This document shows, in pieces, positions 25,790 to 35,184 of a stretch of 64,000 bases of DNA. The translations under genes and the position numbers were made by a program. Each line of letters starts with the position of its first letter. The first letter of the stretch is position 1. A model generated the notes under the pieces. That model worked only from the letters and a program-made list of their open reading frames with translations, ran no database searches and was not told the origin of the DNA. This DNA comes from Oscillospiraceae bacterium (GTDB lineage: Bacteria; Bacillota; Clostridia; Oscillospirales; Ruminococcaceae): NCBI GenBank assembly GCA_022835495.1, contig BQOK01000001.1, positions 186,001 to 250,000 on the forward strand, in the 5' to 3' direction.

Positions 25790-26746
25790 CTATACCCACT
25801 GCAGCAGCTTTTCGCGCAGCAGCTTTTTGTACTTTTCCGGCTCCTCGGCCATGGGGCCGTGGGCCGAGTGCTCGAACCAGATAAGATCTTTGTCTGGCGC
25901 CTGGATGGAATCGAAATAGCTCTGCACCAGGGCGCTGGGGGTGTTGTTGTCGTGCCGGCCCTGGAAGATGTAGAACGGCATCTCGAACCGGGTGCACTCG
26001 GTGGTGAAGTCACACTGGATGGTGCTGGGCCACATGTAGGTCAGGCATTTTTTGTAGCCCCGCGCCAGGCCGATTTTGTCGGTGAAGGAAAACTCCTTGC
26101 TGCGGAGCAGGGGCAGGGCGGTGTCGGACCAGTAGGTGCCCTTTTTCATGGAGTGGCCGCCGTATTTTTTCATGATGCGGCGCTGGGCCATCATGCCCTT
26201 GAATACCTGCCGGTAGCAGCCGTTTACCGGGCGGCCGATTTGGTTTAAAATACGCACCGACTCCTCGTCGCCCGCCTTCTGCGCCTCGGCCATGGCAAAG
26301 TCGTAGCTGATCTCCTCGTTCAAAGCGCCGTTTACCAGCTGCCCGCTGCCCACGTACCCCGCGATGTGCTGCGGGTGGCGATAACACAGGTAGGTGCCCA
26401 GCTCGGTGCCCCAGCTGCCGCCCCAGATGAAGATTTTTTCTTTGCCCAGCTCGCGGCACAGATATTCCACCAGTTCGGCCGCGTCCTGGATGGCCTGGTC
26501 CTTGTTTAGGGTCTCGCGCTTTGCGCCCCAGTAAGAGCCGCCGGTGCCCCGCTGGTCCCACGCCACGATGGTGAACGCGTCGCACAGGTCCTTTTCCCGG
26601 TTGATCACACTGTCCCGGTTGCTGATGCCCGGGCCGCCGTGCAAAAACAGCAGCACGGGGTTTGCCAGCTTTTCGCCCCGGATGTGGATCTTCTGCGCAA
26701 GGCCGCCCAGGGGCACCTTGCGGATCTCGTCGATCTCGTAGGTCAA
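25790..26746 (-). CDS. Alpha/beta hydrolase, proline iminopeptidase-like (S33 family)
   Basis: The 318-residue protein has the S33 peptidase signatures: oxyanion-loop motif LFLHGGPGIS near residue 35, DQRGTGGS near 65 and the nucleophile elbow GGSWGTELG near 105; a late Asp (GRHDNN) and a His (FEHSAHGP) complete the triad. It should release N-terminal proline from peptides in the cytosol, though substrates vary widely in the family. The start is taken as TTG 26746 because GGGAGG lies 7 bases upstream. An ATG six codons earlier overlaps that ribosome-binding site and a longer open frame upstream is not supported. Confidence 0.87.
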   Translation of the reverse strand: MTYEIDEIRKVPLGGLAQKIHIRGEKLANPVLLFLHGGPGISNRDSVINREKDLCDAFTIVAWDQRGTGGSYWGAKRETLNKDQAIQDAAELVEYLCRELGKEKIFIWGGSWGTELGTYLCYRHPQHIAGYVGSGQLVNGALNEEISYDFAMAEAQKAGDEESVRILNQIGRPVNGCYRQVFKGMMAQRRIMKKYGGHSMKKGTYWSDTALPLLRSKEFSFTDKIGLARGYKKCLTYMWPSTIQCDFTTECTRFEMPFYIFQGRHDNNTPSALVQSYFDSIQAPDKDLIWFEHSAHGPMAEEPEKYKKLLREKLLQWV

Positions 26747-26833
26747 TTCAATTCCTCCCAACATCGGTTCCGCGCAGGGCCGCCGGGGAACGCCGCAGAG
26801 CCGGCGGCACGCGCGGGAAATATGATTGTATCC

Positions 26834-26842
26834 AGTATACCA
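26834..26842 (-). promoter_or_regulatory. Extended -10 promoter of the hydrolase-symporter pair
   Basis: The minus strand reads TGGTATACT about 90 bases before the hydrolase start. No clear -35 box is present. Confidence 0.5.
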
Positions 26843-27006
26843 TATCCGGCCAGGGGGGGCACAGCCAAAAAGTGCAGGCCGATTTTGGGCGTTTTGCCCC
26901 GAAAGGGACCAGGATTTTGGGATGAAAGTGCAAACCATCCCCCAGGGGGAGGGCGTTTTGTGCAAAAGAAAAGACCCCGCACGCAAAAAAAGGGCACTCA
27001 GGGGGC
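26843..27006. other. Intergenic stretch between divergent transcripts
   Basis: This is the middle of the 359-base gap between the hydrolase and hflK. Apart from promoter elements at its two ends it holds G-runs (GGGGGGG near 26854) but no gene or recognised RNA. Confidence 0.4.
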
Positions 27007-27035
27007 TTGACGTTCCACCCGGTGTAGGGTTTACT
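27007..27035 (+). promoter_or_regulatory. Probable promoter of hflK-hflC
   Basis: TTGACG (27007-27012), a 17-base spacer and TTTACT (27030-27035) lie about 70 bases before hflK. The -10 box is weak. Confidence 0.5.
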
Positions 27036-27105
27036 TTGAGTACAAGGACATACACAACAGGGCGGCAGCCCCCGCCCGCGAGCAACGACAGAAGGAGAGA
27101 ACGGA

Positions 27106-28074
27106 ATGAAAGTGGATTTCAACCCCTTTGCGGGCGCAAAAATGCCCGATATGAAGCCCGCCGGCGGCAAAAAGCCCCGCATGGGCCGGACGGCTGCAAT
27201 CGTGGCCGCTGTGGCGGCGGTGGCGGTTCTGGGGTTCAATTCGGTCTACAGCATCAACGAGCAGGAAAACGCGGTGGTGACCACCCTGGGCAGCCCCCAG
27301 GCGGTCACGACGCCGGGCCTGCACTTTAAGATCCCGTTCATCCAGCAGGTACGCCGGGTGGACATGACCATCAAAGGGCTGGGTATCGGCTATGTGCCCG
27401 GCACCTCGGAGTCCATCCCGGACGAATCGCTGATGATCACCTCGGACTACAACTTCGTGAACGTGGACTTTTTTGTGGAGTACCGCGTGACCGACCCGGT
27501 AAAATTTCTGTATTCCAGCCAGCAGCCGGAAATGATCCTGAAAACGCTGGCCCAGAGCTACATCCGCGACACCATCGGCATGTACCCGGTGGACGAGATC
27601 ATCACCACCGGCAAGAGCCAGATCCAGAGCGAGATCAAGGAAAAGATCATGGCCCGCATGGAAGTGGAGGACGTGGGCGTGCAGCTGGTGAACATCACCA
27701 TCCAGGATGCAGAGCCCCCCACGGCGGAGGTGCTGACCGCCTTTAAAGAGGTGGAAACCGCAAAACAGGGCAAGGAAACCGCGGTGAACAACGCCAACAA
27801 GTACCGCTCGGAGCAGCTGCCCGCAGCCGAGGCCCAGGCCGACCAGATCGTGCAGCAGGCCGAGGGCGAACGGCAGGCCCGCATCAACGAGGCCAGCGGC
27901 CAGGTGGCGCGGTTTGAGTCGATGTATGCCGAGTATATGCAGTACCCGCTGATCACCAAGCAGCGCATGTATTACGAGGCCATGGAAGAACTGCTGCCCG
28001 GCATGAAGGTGGTCATCCAGTCGGAAGACGGGGAGACCCTGAACATGTTCAATATGGACGCGGCGCAAGGGTAA
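27106..28074 (+). CDS. hflK: SPFH-domain protein, HflK-like
   Basis: The 322-residue protein has a short cytoplasmic N terminus, one membrane helix near residues 29-45 and an SPFH (prohibitin-like) domain starting INEQENAVVTTLGSP, followed by an Ala/Glu/Gln-rich coiled coil near 215-275. HflK and HflC form a membrane cage around the FtsH protease and limit its access to substrates. The following gene is the HflC partner, 16 bases downstream. GGAGAG lies before the ATG. Confidence 0.92.
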   Translation: MKVDFNPFAGAKMPDMKPAGGKKPRMGRTAAIVAAVAAVAVLGFNSVYSINEQENAVVTTLGSPQAVTTPGLHFKIPFIQQVRRVDMTIKGLGIGYVPGTSESIPDESLMITSDYNFVNVDFFVEYRVTDPVKFLYSSQQPEMILKTLAQSYIRDTIGMYPVDEIITTGKSQIQSEIKEKIMARMEVEDVGVQLVNITIQDAEPPTAEVLTAFKEVETAKQGKETAVNNANKYRSEQLPAAEAQADQIVQQAEGERQARINEASGQVARFESMYAEYMQYPLITKQRMYYEAMEELLPGMKVVIQSEDGETLNMFNMDAAQG

Positions 28075-28090
28075 GGAGGGGGAGAACGCA

Positions 28091-28963
28091 ATGAAAAAGA
28101 CGCTTGTGAAATGGCTGACGGCGGTGGCCGCGCTGGCCGCAGTGGTGCTGGTGGCGGACAGTATGGTCATCACCCACGAAAATGAATACAGTGTGATCCG
28201 CCAGTTCGGTAAGGTGGTGGACGTGCGCAGCACGCCGGGCGTGTCGCTGCGGATGCCGCTGGTGCAGACCGTGACCAAGGTGCCGGATACGGTGCTGCTG
28301 TACGATCTGCCCCTGTCGGACGTGATCACCCAGGACAAAAAGACCATGGTGGCCGACAGCTTTGTGCTGTGGCGCATCACCGACCCCCAGCTGTTCATCC
28401 AGACCCTGAACGGCCAGGTGGGCAGCGCGGAGGCCCGGCTTTCCACCATCGTGTACAACTCGATGAAGAACACCATCAGCTCGCGCACCCAGGCGGACGT
28501 GATCAGCGGCCGCGACGGGGAGCTGGCGGCGGACATCAAGGCGGGCGTGGGCGATACCCTGGCCCAATACGGCATTGAGCTGATCGCGGTGGAAACAAAG
28601 CATCTGGACCTGCCGGACGACAACAAGGCGGCCGTGTACCAGCGCATGATTAGCGAGCGGGGCAACATTGCCGCCAGCTATACCGCCCAGGGCGAGAGCG
28701 AGGCAAAAAAGATCCGCAGCGAGACCGACAAGGAGATCGAGATCATGCTCAGCGAGGCCAGGGCCCAGGCGGAAACGCTGGTGGCCCAGGGCGAGGCCGA
28801 GTATATGAAGATCCTGGCGAACGCCTACAACGACCCGGGCAAGGCGGATTTTTACGCCTTTGTGCGCAGCCTGGACGCGGCCAAGACCAGCCTTTCGGGC
28901 GGGAACAAAACCTTGTTCCTGACGCCGGATTCCCCGCTGGCGCAGGTGTTTTACGGGGAGTGA
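28091..28963 (+). CDS. hflC: SPFH-domain protein, HflC-like
   Basis: The 290-residue protein has an N-terminal membrane helix (residues about 7-22), the SPFH domain from VITHENEYSVIRQFGKVV on, and a helical region with the ERGNIAASYTAQGESEAKKI segment typical of HflC. It is expected to assemble with the HflK-like protein at the membrane. GGAGGGGGAG lies just upstream of the ATG, and a strong terminator follows. Confidence 0.93.
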   Translation: MKKTLVKWLTAVAALAAVVLVADSMVITHENEYSVIRQFGKVVDVRSTPGVSLRMPLVQTVTKVPDTVLLYDLPLSDVITQDKKTMVADSFVLWRITDPQLFIQTLNGQVGSAEARLSTIVYNSMKNTISSRTQADVISGRDGELAADIKAGVGDTLAQYGIELIAVETKHLDLPDDNKAAVYQRMISERGNIAASYTAQGESEAKKIRSETDKEIEIMLSEARAQAETLVAQGEAEYMKILANAYNDPGKADFYAFVRSLDAAKTSLSGGNKTLFLTPDSPLAQVFYGE

Positions 28964-29033
28964 AATTCACACGGAACCTGAATGGCAAAAAGGTTGGGTG
29001 GGATAGAATAACCTGCTGAACAGCAGCATGAAA

Positions 29034-29086
29034 AACCGGCGTTCTTTCTGGCTTATAATAGCCAGAAAGGACGCCGGTTCTTTTTC
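29034..29086 (+). terminator. Terminator of hflKC
   Basis: CCGGCGTTCTTTCTGGC pairs with GCCAGAAAGGACGCCGG around TTATAATA with one mismatch, followed by TTCTTTTTC. Confidence 0.9.
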
Positions 29087-29183
29087 TTCTGATGTAAGAT
29101 TTGTTTTAATAATATATCCTAGCGGCACGCCCCTTGTTAAATCATACTAATTGGAGGACAAGGGTGGCCTTTTTTATGATTTG

Positions 29184-29192
29184 TGTTATAAT
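29184..29192 (+). promoter_or_regulatory. Extended -10 promoter before the glycan locus
   Basis: TGTTATAAT is a perfect extended -10 element about 72 bases before the first gene of the glycan locus. No good -35 box is seen. A 7-bp inverted repeat (29131-29137 with 29158-29164) lies upstream and may bind a regulator. The rest of the 301-base gap is AT-rich and without a gene. Confidence 0.6.
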
Positions 29193-29264
29193 AAAACGTG
29201 TTTATAGCCATTTTTAGGTATAGTTTTTTAAAGAGCCGCACAAGCAAAAAAGGAAGTGACAAAT

Positions 29265-30668
29265 ATGATACGCAAGAATCAAAAACTGATCAATTTGTTC
29301 AATGTCCTTTCAGATGGTGTACTGGTGTTCGCAGCCTGCTTTGCAGCCCTCACAATGCGGTTCGATGTGCTGGACGGAAGTCAGAGTTCAATATCAGCAC
29401 ACAGTGAGGTTTACATGGCTGTAGCGGCGGGTTACAGCATTTTGCTGGTGATCGTGTATTGCTGCTTTCACATGTATGGCTCCTACCGGTTTAAAGCACC
29501 GGGGGAAGAGATTTTTACAATTCTGTTGATCAATGGGGTGGGAGTTCTGGCCCTGATGGCGCTGCTCTACTTCACCAGGGTCGTGGACTTTTCGCGCTTG
29601 GCGATCTTTTTCTTTTGGCTTTTTTCCAGCTTATTTGTGATTGGGAAGCGAACGATCGTGCGTGCGCTGCTTCGGCATTACCGCAAGCTTGGGTATAACC
29701 AAAAGCATGTGATCCTGGTAGGCAGCGGGCATTTTGCTCACCAATATGCCCGCGATATTCAGGAAAATCCGCACCTTGGATTTACGCTGGACGGCTATGT
29801 GAGCGGGGAGGCGCGGCCGGGGCTTGGGAAACGCCTGGGAAGCTATGGAGAGCTGGAAGAGATTTTAGAACACAGCGACCCGGACGAGCTGATCGTGGCG
29901 CTGGACCCCCAGGAGATCGGGTATATGCGGCCGGTATTGGCGGCGGCGGATAAAGAGGGGGTACGCATCAGCATTATCCCGTTTTACAACGACTATTTTC
30001 CCAGCCACCCCACGATCGACGTGGTAGGGCGGACCCGGCTTGTGAATATGCGCGCCACCCCGCTGGACAACCTGGGCTGGGCGATGGCAAAGCGGGGGAT
30101 GGACATAGTTGGATCGCTGCTTTTGATCGTGGTGAGCAGCCCGATCATGCTGGGTGCGGCGATTGGGGTGAAGCTGAGCAGCCCAGGGCCTGTTATATTT
30201 AAACAGAACAGGGTGGGTAAAAACAAAAAAGTTTTTAAAATGTGGAAATTCCGCAGCATGCGGATCACCGGCACGGAGGATACGGGCTGGAGCACCGAAA
30301 ACGACCCGCGCAAAACAAAATTCGGTAGTTTTATCCGTAAATTCAGCATTGATGAATTACCACAATTTTTTAATGTTCTGGTTGGGAATATGAGCTTGGT
30401 AGGCCCCCGGCCGGAAGTGCCTTTTCATGTAAACCACTTTAAAGAAGAAATTCCATTGTACCTGGTGCGCCAGCAGGTGCGGCCGGGGATCACGGGCTGG
30501 GCGCAAATACACGGTTTGCGGGGCGACACCAGCATTGAGGAGCGGGTCAAGTGTGACATTTGGTATATCGAAAACTGGAGCCTGGGGCTGGATTTGAAGA
30601 TTTTGTTCTACACTGCGTTTGGCGGGATGGTAAACGATGAAAAAATGGAAACAGGAAAGGGAAAATAG
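29265..30668 (+). CDS. Polyprenyl-phosphate sugar-1-phosphate transferase (initial transferase)
   Basis: The 467-residue protein has four N-terminal membrane segments, a central nucleotide-binding-like domain ([18 protein letters not shown]) and a C-terminal bacterial sugar transferase domain with [41 protein letters not shown] and [11 protein letters not shown]. Such enzymes put the first sugar phosphate (often glucose or galactose) on undecaprenyl phosphate to start an exopolysaccharide unit. It opens the locus. ATG 29265 is chosen because AGGAAG lies 8 bases upstream. Confidence 0.94.
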   Translation: MIRKNQKLINLFNVLSDGVLVFAACFAALTMRFDVLDGSQSSISAHSEVYMAVAAGYSILLVIVYCCFHMYGSYRFKAPGEEIFTILLINGVGVLALMALLYFTRVVDFSRLAIFFFWLFSSLFVIGKRTIVRALLRHYRKLGYNQKHVILVGSGHFAHQYARDIQENPHLGFTLDGYVSGEARPGLGKRLGSYGELEEILEHSDPDELIVALDPQEIGYMRPVLAAADKEGVRISIIPFYNDYFPSHPTIDVVGRTRLVNMRATPLDNLGWAMAKRGMDIVGSLLLIVVSSPIMLGAAIGVKLSSPGPVIFKQNRVGKNKKVFKMWKFRSMRITGTEDTGWSTENDPRKTKFGSFIRKFSIDELPQFFNVLVGNMSLVGPRPEVPFHVNHFKEEIPLYLVRQQVRPGITGWAQIHGLRGDTSIEERVKCDIWYIENWSLGLDLKILFYTAFGGMVNDEKMETGKGK

Positions 30669-31772
30669 ATGAAGGTCGCTCTTGTTCATGATTGGCTCGT
30701 AACGGCCGGCGGCGCCGAAAAAGTATTGTGGCAGCTTCACCTGCTTTTTCCCGAGGCCCCTATTTATACCTTGGTGTACGATCCCGAATGTGGAAAGGGG
30801 ATGTTCCGGGATTGCGATGTGCGCACGACCTATTTGCAAAAGATCCCTGGGGCCACAAAGCTTTATAAAAACATGCTGACCCTTATGCCGGCGGCGTGGG
30901 AACAGCTTGATCTGTCGGAATACGATCTGGTTATCAGCAGCTGTTCCAGCTGCTGCAAAGGTGTGATCACCCGGCCAGACGCCGTGCATATTTGTTATTG
31001 CCACACCCCCACGAGATACGTTTGGGACTTTTATTATCAGTATTTGAAAAATGCAGGTTTTCTGAAAAAGCTGGTTATGCCTCACATGATCCACAAAATG
31101 AAAATTTGGGATCAGCTTGCGGCCAACCGTGTGGATTATTTTATTGCCAACAGCAATTACATTGCAAAGAGAATTGAAAAGTATTACCGGCGCGAGGCGG
31201 CTACCATTTACCCGCCAGTGCATATCAACGATTACCCCGTGGCGGAACAAGCAGATGATTATTATTTGGTCGTTTCGCGGTTCGTTTATTACAAGCGGAT
31301 CGACCTGGCGATCGGGGCCTGCAATCAACTTGGGAAAAGGCTTGTGATCATTGGCGGCGGCGACGAAGAAAAGAAACTGCGCGCAATGGCCGGACCCACC
31401 ATTCAATTTGCAGGGCGTGTGAGCGATGAAGAGATGATGCGGTATTACGTAAAGGCAAAAGCCTTTTTATTCCCTGGAGAAGAGGACTTTGGGATCACCC
31501 CCGTAGAGGCCCAAAGCGCGGGCTGCCCGGTGATCGCGTATGGCCGGGGCGGCGCGCTGGAAACGGTGTTGGAGGGAAAAACGGGGCTCTTTTTTGAAGC
31601 CCAAACAGTGGATAGCCTCGTGTGCTGCATCCGGGATTTTGAACGTGATGGGGTGGAGTATACGAGAAAGGGGATACGAAACCACAGTTTGAAGTTTGAC
31701 GAAACCAGATTCAAAAAGGAAATTGAGAGCGAATGTGTAAAAAGAATGGGAAAAGGATCGATTGGCTGCTAA
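30669..31772 (+). CDS. Glycosyltransferase family 4
   Basis: The 367-residue protein begins MKVALVHDWLVTAGGAEKVL, the acceptor-side GT4 motif, and has GRVSDEEMMRYY near 240 and the donor-binding EEDFGITPVEAQSAGCPVIAY near 265. It is likely a retaining transferase (mannosyl or similar). It starts right after the priming transferase (stop TAG, then ATG) and overlaps the next gene, so the three are translated from one message. Confidence 0.92.
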   Translation: MKVALVHDWLVTAGGAEKVLWQLHLLFPEAPIYTLVYDPECGKGMFRDCDVRTTYLQKIPGATKLYKNMLTLMPAAWEQLDLSEYDLVISSCSSCCKGVITRPDAVHICYCHTPTRYVWDFYYQYLKNAGFLKKLVMPHMIHKMKIWDQLAANRVDYFIANSNYIAKRIEKYYRREAATIYPPVHINDYPVAEQADDYYLVVSRFVYYKRIDLAIGACNQLGKRLVIIGGGDEEKKLRAMAGPTIQFAGRVSDEEMMRYYVKAKAFLFPGEEDFGITPVEAQSAGCPVIAYGRGGALETVLEGKTGLFFEAQTVDSLVCCIRDFERDGVEYTRKGIRNHSLKFDETRFKKEIESECVKRMGKGSIGC

Positions 31773-32971
31773 AGGGAGCAATTACCGGCGGTGCTCCAAT
31801 GGTGCAAAGAAGTAAAGCCGAAACGTTGGAAACGAAGGTAAGCAAAACGCTTTTACTATATTGCGACCATTGGCAAAATGGGGGAGTAGAAAGCTATTTG
31901 ATGAATTTGCTGCGAAATGAACGCCCAGCCAAGCTGAAATGCACATTACTTACAGCCGATAAAACTACGGACATTTATGATAATGAATTGCAACAGATGG
32001 GGATCAAGCACACGGTTTTGCTTAGTAAAACATACGTATCCCCAGTGCGACGTATCTTACATACTTTTGGGGCGTTTAAAATTTATATTAAGCAGCATCC
32101 CTGTGACATAGTGTATCTGAATTTATCCAACAGCGTTACGATGCACTATGCACGCCTTGCACAGAGATGCGGCGTGGTCCGTCGGATTGTGCACAGCCAT
32201 TGCTCTGATGTAAAACCTGGACCGAGCCGACCTGTGAAGAAACTGGGAAGTCTGATCGCACGCCAATTGAATGCCGATGCGGTAACAGATTGCTGGGCTT
32301 GCAGCGATAAAGCGGCAAAATGGATGTTCCCGCAGCGCTTGCAAAAAAAAGTGGTATTCATTCCAAATGCGATTGACACACGAAAATTTATGTTTCAAGA
32401 AGACGCGCGCAGCGCAGTACGTCAAAGACTGGGGGTTGAGGCTAAGACGGTAGTGGGAAACGTTGGGCGATTTACAACGCAAAAAAATCAGCGTTTTTTA
32501 CTGGAAGCTTTTGCAGGATACCATAAAAAGAATAAAGCAAGCATTTTGCTGCTTGTGGGGGATGGACCGTTGCGTACACAGGTGGAAACGCAAGCAAACG
32601 AATTGGGAGTTGAAGACAATTGTATCTTTTTGGGTTCGGTTGTCGCGGAAAATATGCCGCCCCTCTATTGGGCAATGGATGTGTTTTGCCTGCCCAGCAC
32701 AATTGAAGGCAACCCGGTGGCAGGGATTGAAGCGCAGGCGGCAGGTTGTAAGTGTTTGTTTTCAGATACGATTACTCGTCAGGTAGGGATTTTGGAGGAT
32801 GTGGCCTTTTTACCGATTGATACGGGAATAGACTGTTGGATCAAGGAGTTGGAAAAGACAAAACCAAAAAAGCTCAGGCAGAATGCGCAGGCTGCAGCGG
32901 CAGAGGCGGGGTACAACATTGAGGAAGTGTCACGGATAACATGGAAACGGCTATTGAACGAAGTGATCTGA
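31733..32971 (+). CDS. Glycosyltransferase family 4
   Basis: The 412-residue protein has WQNGGVESYLMNLL near residue 47, FIPNAIDTRKF near 207, VGNVGRFTTQKNQRFL near 240 and the donor motif SIEGNPVAGIEAQAAGCKCLFSD in looser form (STIEGNPVAGIEAQ) near 322. The start is uncertain: ATG 31733 overlaps the previous gene by 40 bases, and ATG 31799 would give a protein nearer the usual GT4 start. AT content rises clearly from this gene on. Confidence 0.88.
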   Translation: MCKKNGKRIDWLLKGAITGGAPMVQRSKAETLETKVSKTLLLYCDHWQNGGVESYLMNLLRNERPAKLKCTLLTADKTTDIYDNELQQMGIKHTVLLSKTYVSPVRRILHTFGAFKIYIKQHPCDIVYLNLSNSVTMHYARLAQRCGVVRRIVHSHCSDVKPGPSRPVKKLGSLIARQLNADAVTDCWACSDKAAKWMFPQRLQKKVVFIPNAIDTRKFMFQEDARSAVRQRLGVEAKTVVGNVGRFTTQKNQRFLLEAFAGYHKKNKASILLLVGDGPLRTQVETQANELGVEDNCIFLGSVVAENMPPLYWAMDVFCLPSTIEGNPVAGIEAQAAGCKCLFSDTITRQVGILEDVAFLPIDTGIDCWIKELEKTKPKKLRQNAQAAAAEAGYNIEEVSRITWKRLLNEVI

Positions 32972-33885
32972 GAGATACAGCGATTAACATATGCGTATTG
33001 CTTTCCACCTATAATGGACAGAGGTTTTTACCTCAGCAACTGAAAAGTGTGTTTGACCAGACAGGAGATTTTAGCATTTCCATTTTGGTTAGAGATGACG
33101 GATCGACAGACCAAACGGTTAAGATTCTGGAAAGCTGGATGAGTAGGTATGCTATAACACTGGAAAAAGGCAATAATGTTGGCGTTAAAGAAAGTTTTTT
33201 GTGGCTGCTTGCGCATGCACCCAAGGCGGACTATTATGCGCTGTGCGACCAGGATGATGAATGGACAACCGATAAACTGCAGCGCGCGGTAAAACGACTT
33301 GCGAGATGCAAAACGATACCGGCAGTCTATTATTCCGCGCAAGAAGGAATCGATGAAAACGGCAAGCTGCTGGGATGGATCCGAGCTTCGCAAGATCCTA
33401 AAATGACATTCGAAAACAGTTTTGTCTACAATTATGCACCCGGCTGTGCACAAGTTTTCAACCGTGCACTTTTGAAGAAAATACAACAATATAAGATCGA
33501 AAAATGTGTAATGCATGATATGATCCCGCTTCAACTTGCGGGATTGTTCGGAAGGATTGTTTATGATGAAAAACCAACGATCCGATACCGGCAACATGGT
33601 CAGAATGTGACGACAGCAAAAAAATGGTCGATCAAAAAAATTCGCCAACACTGGCAGGTTTGGGGAAAAGCTTCTGGTTGTCCACTTGAGGTTCAGGCAC
33701 AAGAATATCTGAATAAGGTGGGAGAAGACCTTCCACGGCCAGCATACGAGTTTTTAACGAAAGCAGCGTGCTACAAAAAAGATATTGGTGCATGGTATTG
33801 GTTATGGAGTGGGCATGTGCAGGCGTATGGTGGGTGGAAAAGAAACAAATCATTCCGGCTGCGCGTTTTTTTACAGCGAGCATGA
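32941..33885 (+). CDS. Glycosyltransferase family 2, rhamnosyltransferase-like
   Basis: The 314-residue protein has the GT-A start INICVLLSTYNGQRFLPQQL, the RDDGSTD nucleotide site near residue 52 and LCDQDDEW near 100, which carries the metal-binding DxD. The whole resembles the RfbF/RfbN-type rhamnosyltransferases, but the donor cannot be told from sequence. It overlaps the previous gene by 31 bases. Confidence 0.88.
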   Translation: METAIERSDLRDTAINICVLLSTYNGQRFLPQQLKSVFDQTGDFSISILVRDDGSTDQTVKILESWMSRYAITLEKGNNVGVKESFLWLLAHAPKADYYALCDQDDEWTTDKLQRAVKRLARCKTIPAVYYSAQEGIDENGKLLGWIRASQDPKMTFENSFVYNYAPGCAQVFNRALLKKIQQYKIEKCVMHDMIPLQLAGLFGRIVYDEKPTIRYRQHGQNVTTAKKWSIKKIRQHWQVWGKASGCPLEVQAQEYLNKVGEDLPRPAYEFLTKAACYKKDIGAWYWLWSGHVQAYGGWKRNKSFRLRVFLQRA

Positions 33886-34016
33886 GTATAAAAAATGCTT
33901 GGAATTGCGTGAAAAGAGTTAGAAGAACAGAGCACAGTTAGGATGAGCAATCGTATACGCTGGGTCGAATAGATACTATGCGCTCCAACGGTACTGGAAA
34001 AGTAAAAGGGGCTTTC
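33886..34016 (+). other. Gap between two glycosyltransferase genes
   Basis: The 131 bases are AT-rich with no open frame of note and no terminator. Confidence 0.4.
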
Positions 34017-35171
34017 ATGAAAGATATTCGTGTTGTTTTTGCTTTTGCAGAAGATGTCGCTTTTGGTTCGGCGCTTGCCGCAGTAGAACTGGTAAAGAAC
34101 TTGAAACAGAATGAAAAAGTGATACCAATCGTTCTAACATGTCAGGATAGTGATTTGAACAGGCAGATGGATGATTTATATATTGAAAACTATGTAGTAG
34201 GCCACCGACCATTTATGTTTTGCGGAAATCCCGCAACACTAAAGTATTATGCTGCCTATTTCCCGCGTTGGATCCGTAATATAGTGGCAACCAAAAAAGC
34301 GGTGCGCAGAACAGAAAGTGCAGTGGATCTTTCAACGGTCGATTTAATTTATACCAACACCTTGACAATTGATCTGGGCGCGATTTTGGCGCAAAAGTAT
34401 CAACTTCCACATGTTTGGCATGTGCGGGAATATGGGAATTTTGGATTTCATTCTTATCGGGGAGATCCATTTGCGCTTGTTCAAAAAAGTGCAGATGCAG
34501 TAATAGCAATTTCGGAGGCGTTAGCACAGTACTGTGTGGAACATAACATTGAAGAAAAAAAAGTGACAGCTATTTACGACGGAGTGGATTTTGAAAAGAT
34601 ATGCACGAAAAAGAAAGGCGAGGGGAACACTTTTCGGATCGTGATGGCAGGAACACTTGCCCGTGAAAAAGGGTACATAACAGCAATAAAGGCAATTTCA
34701 GCACTGCCAAAAGAACTGAAGAAAAAAGTTAGACTTGACATTTTTGGAAGTGGGACATCGACTGAAATCAGAGAAATTCATGAGGCGATTCAATGTGAAC
34801 ATTTGGAAAAGCAAATAATGCTAAAAGGATATAATAGACAGCTTGCGCAGGAATTGAGCAACTATGAGGTGGGGATTGTTGCCTCAAAGTCTGAAGGCTT
34901 TGGCCGCTGTACGGTGGAGTATATAGCCGCAGGGCTGTGGGTGCTTGGCAGCAACACCGGCGCAACGCCCGAAGTGTTGAAGATGACGGAGGGCGGATGG
35001 TTGTTTCCTTACGAAGATGCACACGCGTTGGCAGGTTTGCTCCAACGCGTGTATCTGGAAAAACCAGAGCAAAATGCAGCATATAAAGTGCGGGAATTGT
35101 TCTCAGCGAAAGAGAACGCGCATCAGATTCGAAATGTATTCGATAGGACGGTGAAACTGAACGCAGAATGA
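34017..35171 (+). CDS. Glycosyltransferase family 4
   Basis: The 384-residue protein has a divergent N-terminal half (FAEDVAFGSALAAVELVKNL), HVWHVREYGNF near residue 138, AIYDGVDF near 183, MAGTLAREKGY near 204 and the GT4 donor motif KSEGFGRCTVEYIAAGLWVLGS near 292. ATG 34017 is chosen because AAAAGGGG precedes it; an in-frame ATG 13 codons earlier lacks a site. Donor and acceptor are unknown. Confidence 0.88.
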   Translation: MKDIRVVFAFAEDVAFGSALAAVELVKNLKQNEKVIPIVLTCQDSDLNRQMDDLYIENYVVGHRPFMFCGNPATLKYYAAYFPRWIRNIVATKKAVRRTESAVDLSTVDLIYTNTLTIDLGAILAQKYQLPHVWHVREYGNFGFHSYRGDPFALVQKSADAVIAISEALAQYCVEHNIEEKKVTAIYDGVDFEKICTKKKGEGNTFRIVMAGTLAREKGYITAIKAISALPKELKKKVRLDIFGSGTSTEIREIHEAIQCEHLEKQIMLKGYNRQLAQELSNYEVGIVASKSEGFGRCTVEYIAAGLWVLGSNTGATPEVLKMTEGGWLFPYEDAHALAGLLQRVYLEKPEQNAAYKVRELFSAKENAHQIRNVFDRTVKLNAE

Positions 35172-35184
35172 AAAGAGGAGATAA

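Noticed and set aside
24323-26248. 641-codon plus-strand frame opposite the GPH symporter and hydrolase
   Set aside because: It is antisense to two genes with clear family motifs, has a His/Gly/Gln-rich composition, and the asnS terminator stands at its start.
27031-28668. 545-codon minus-strand frame opposite hflK and hflC
   Set aside because: Its sequence has no domain, while both plus-strand genes have complete SPFH marks and good ribosome-binding sites.
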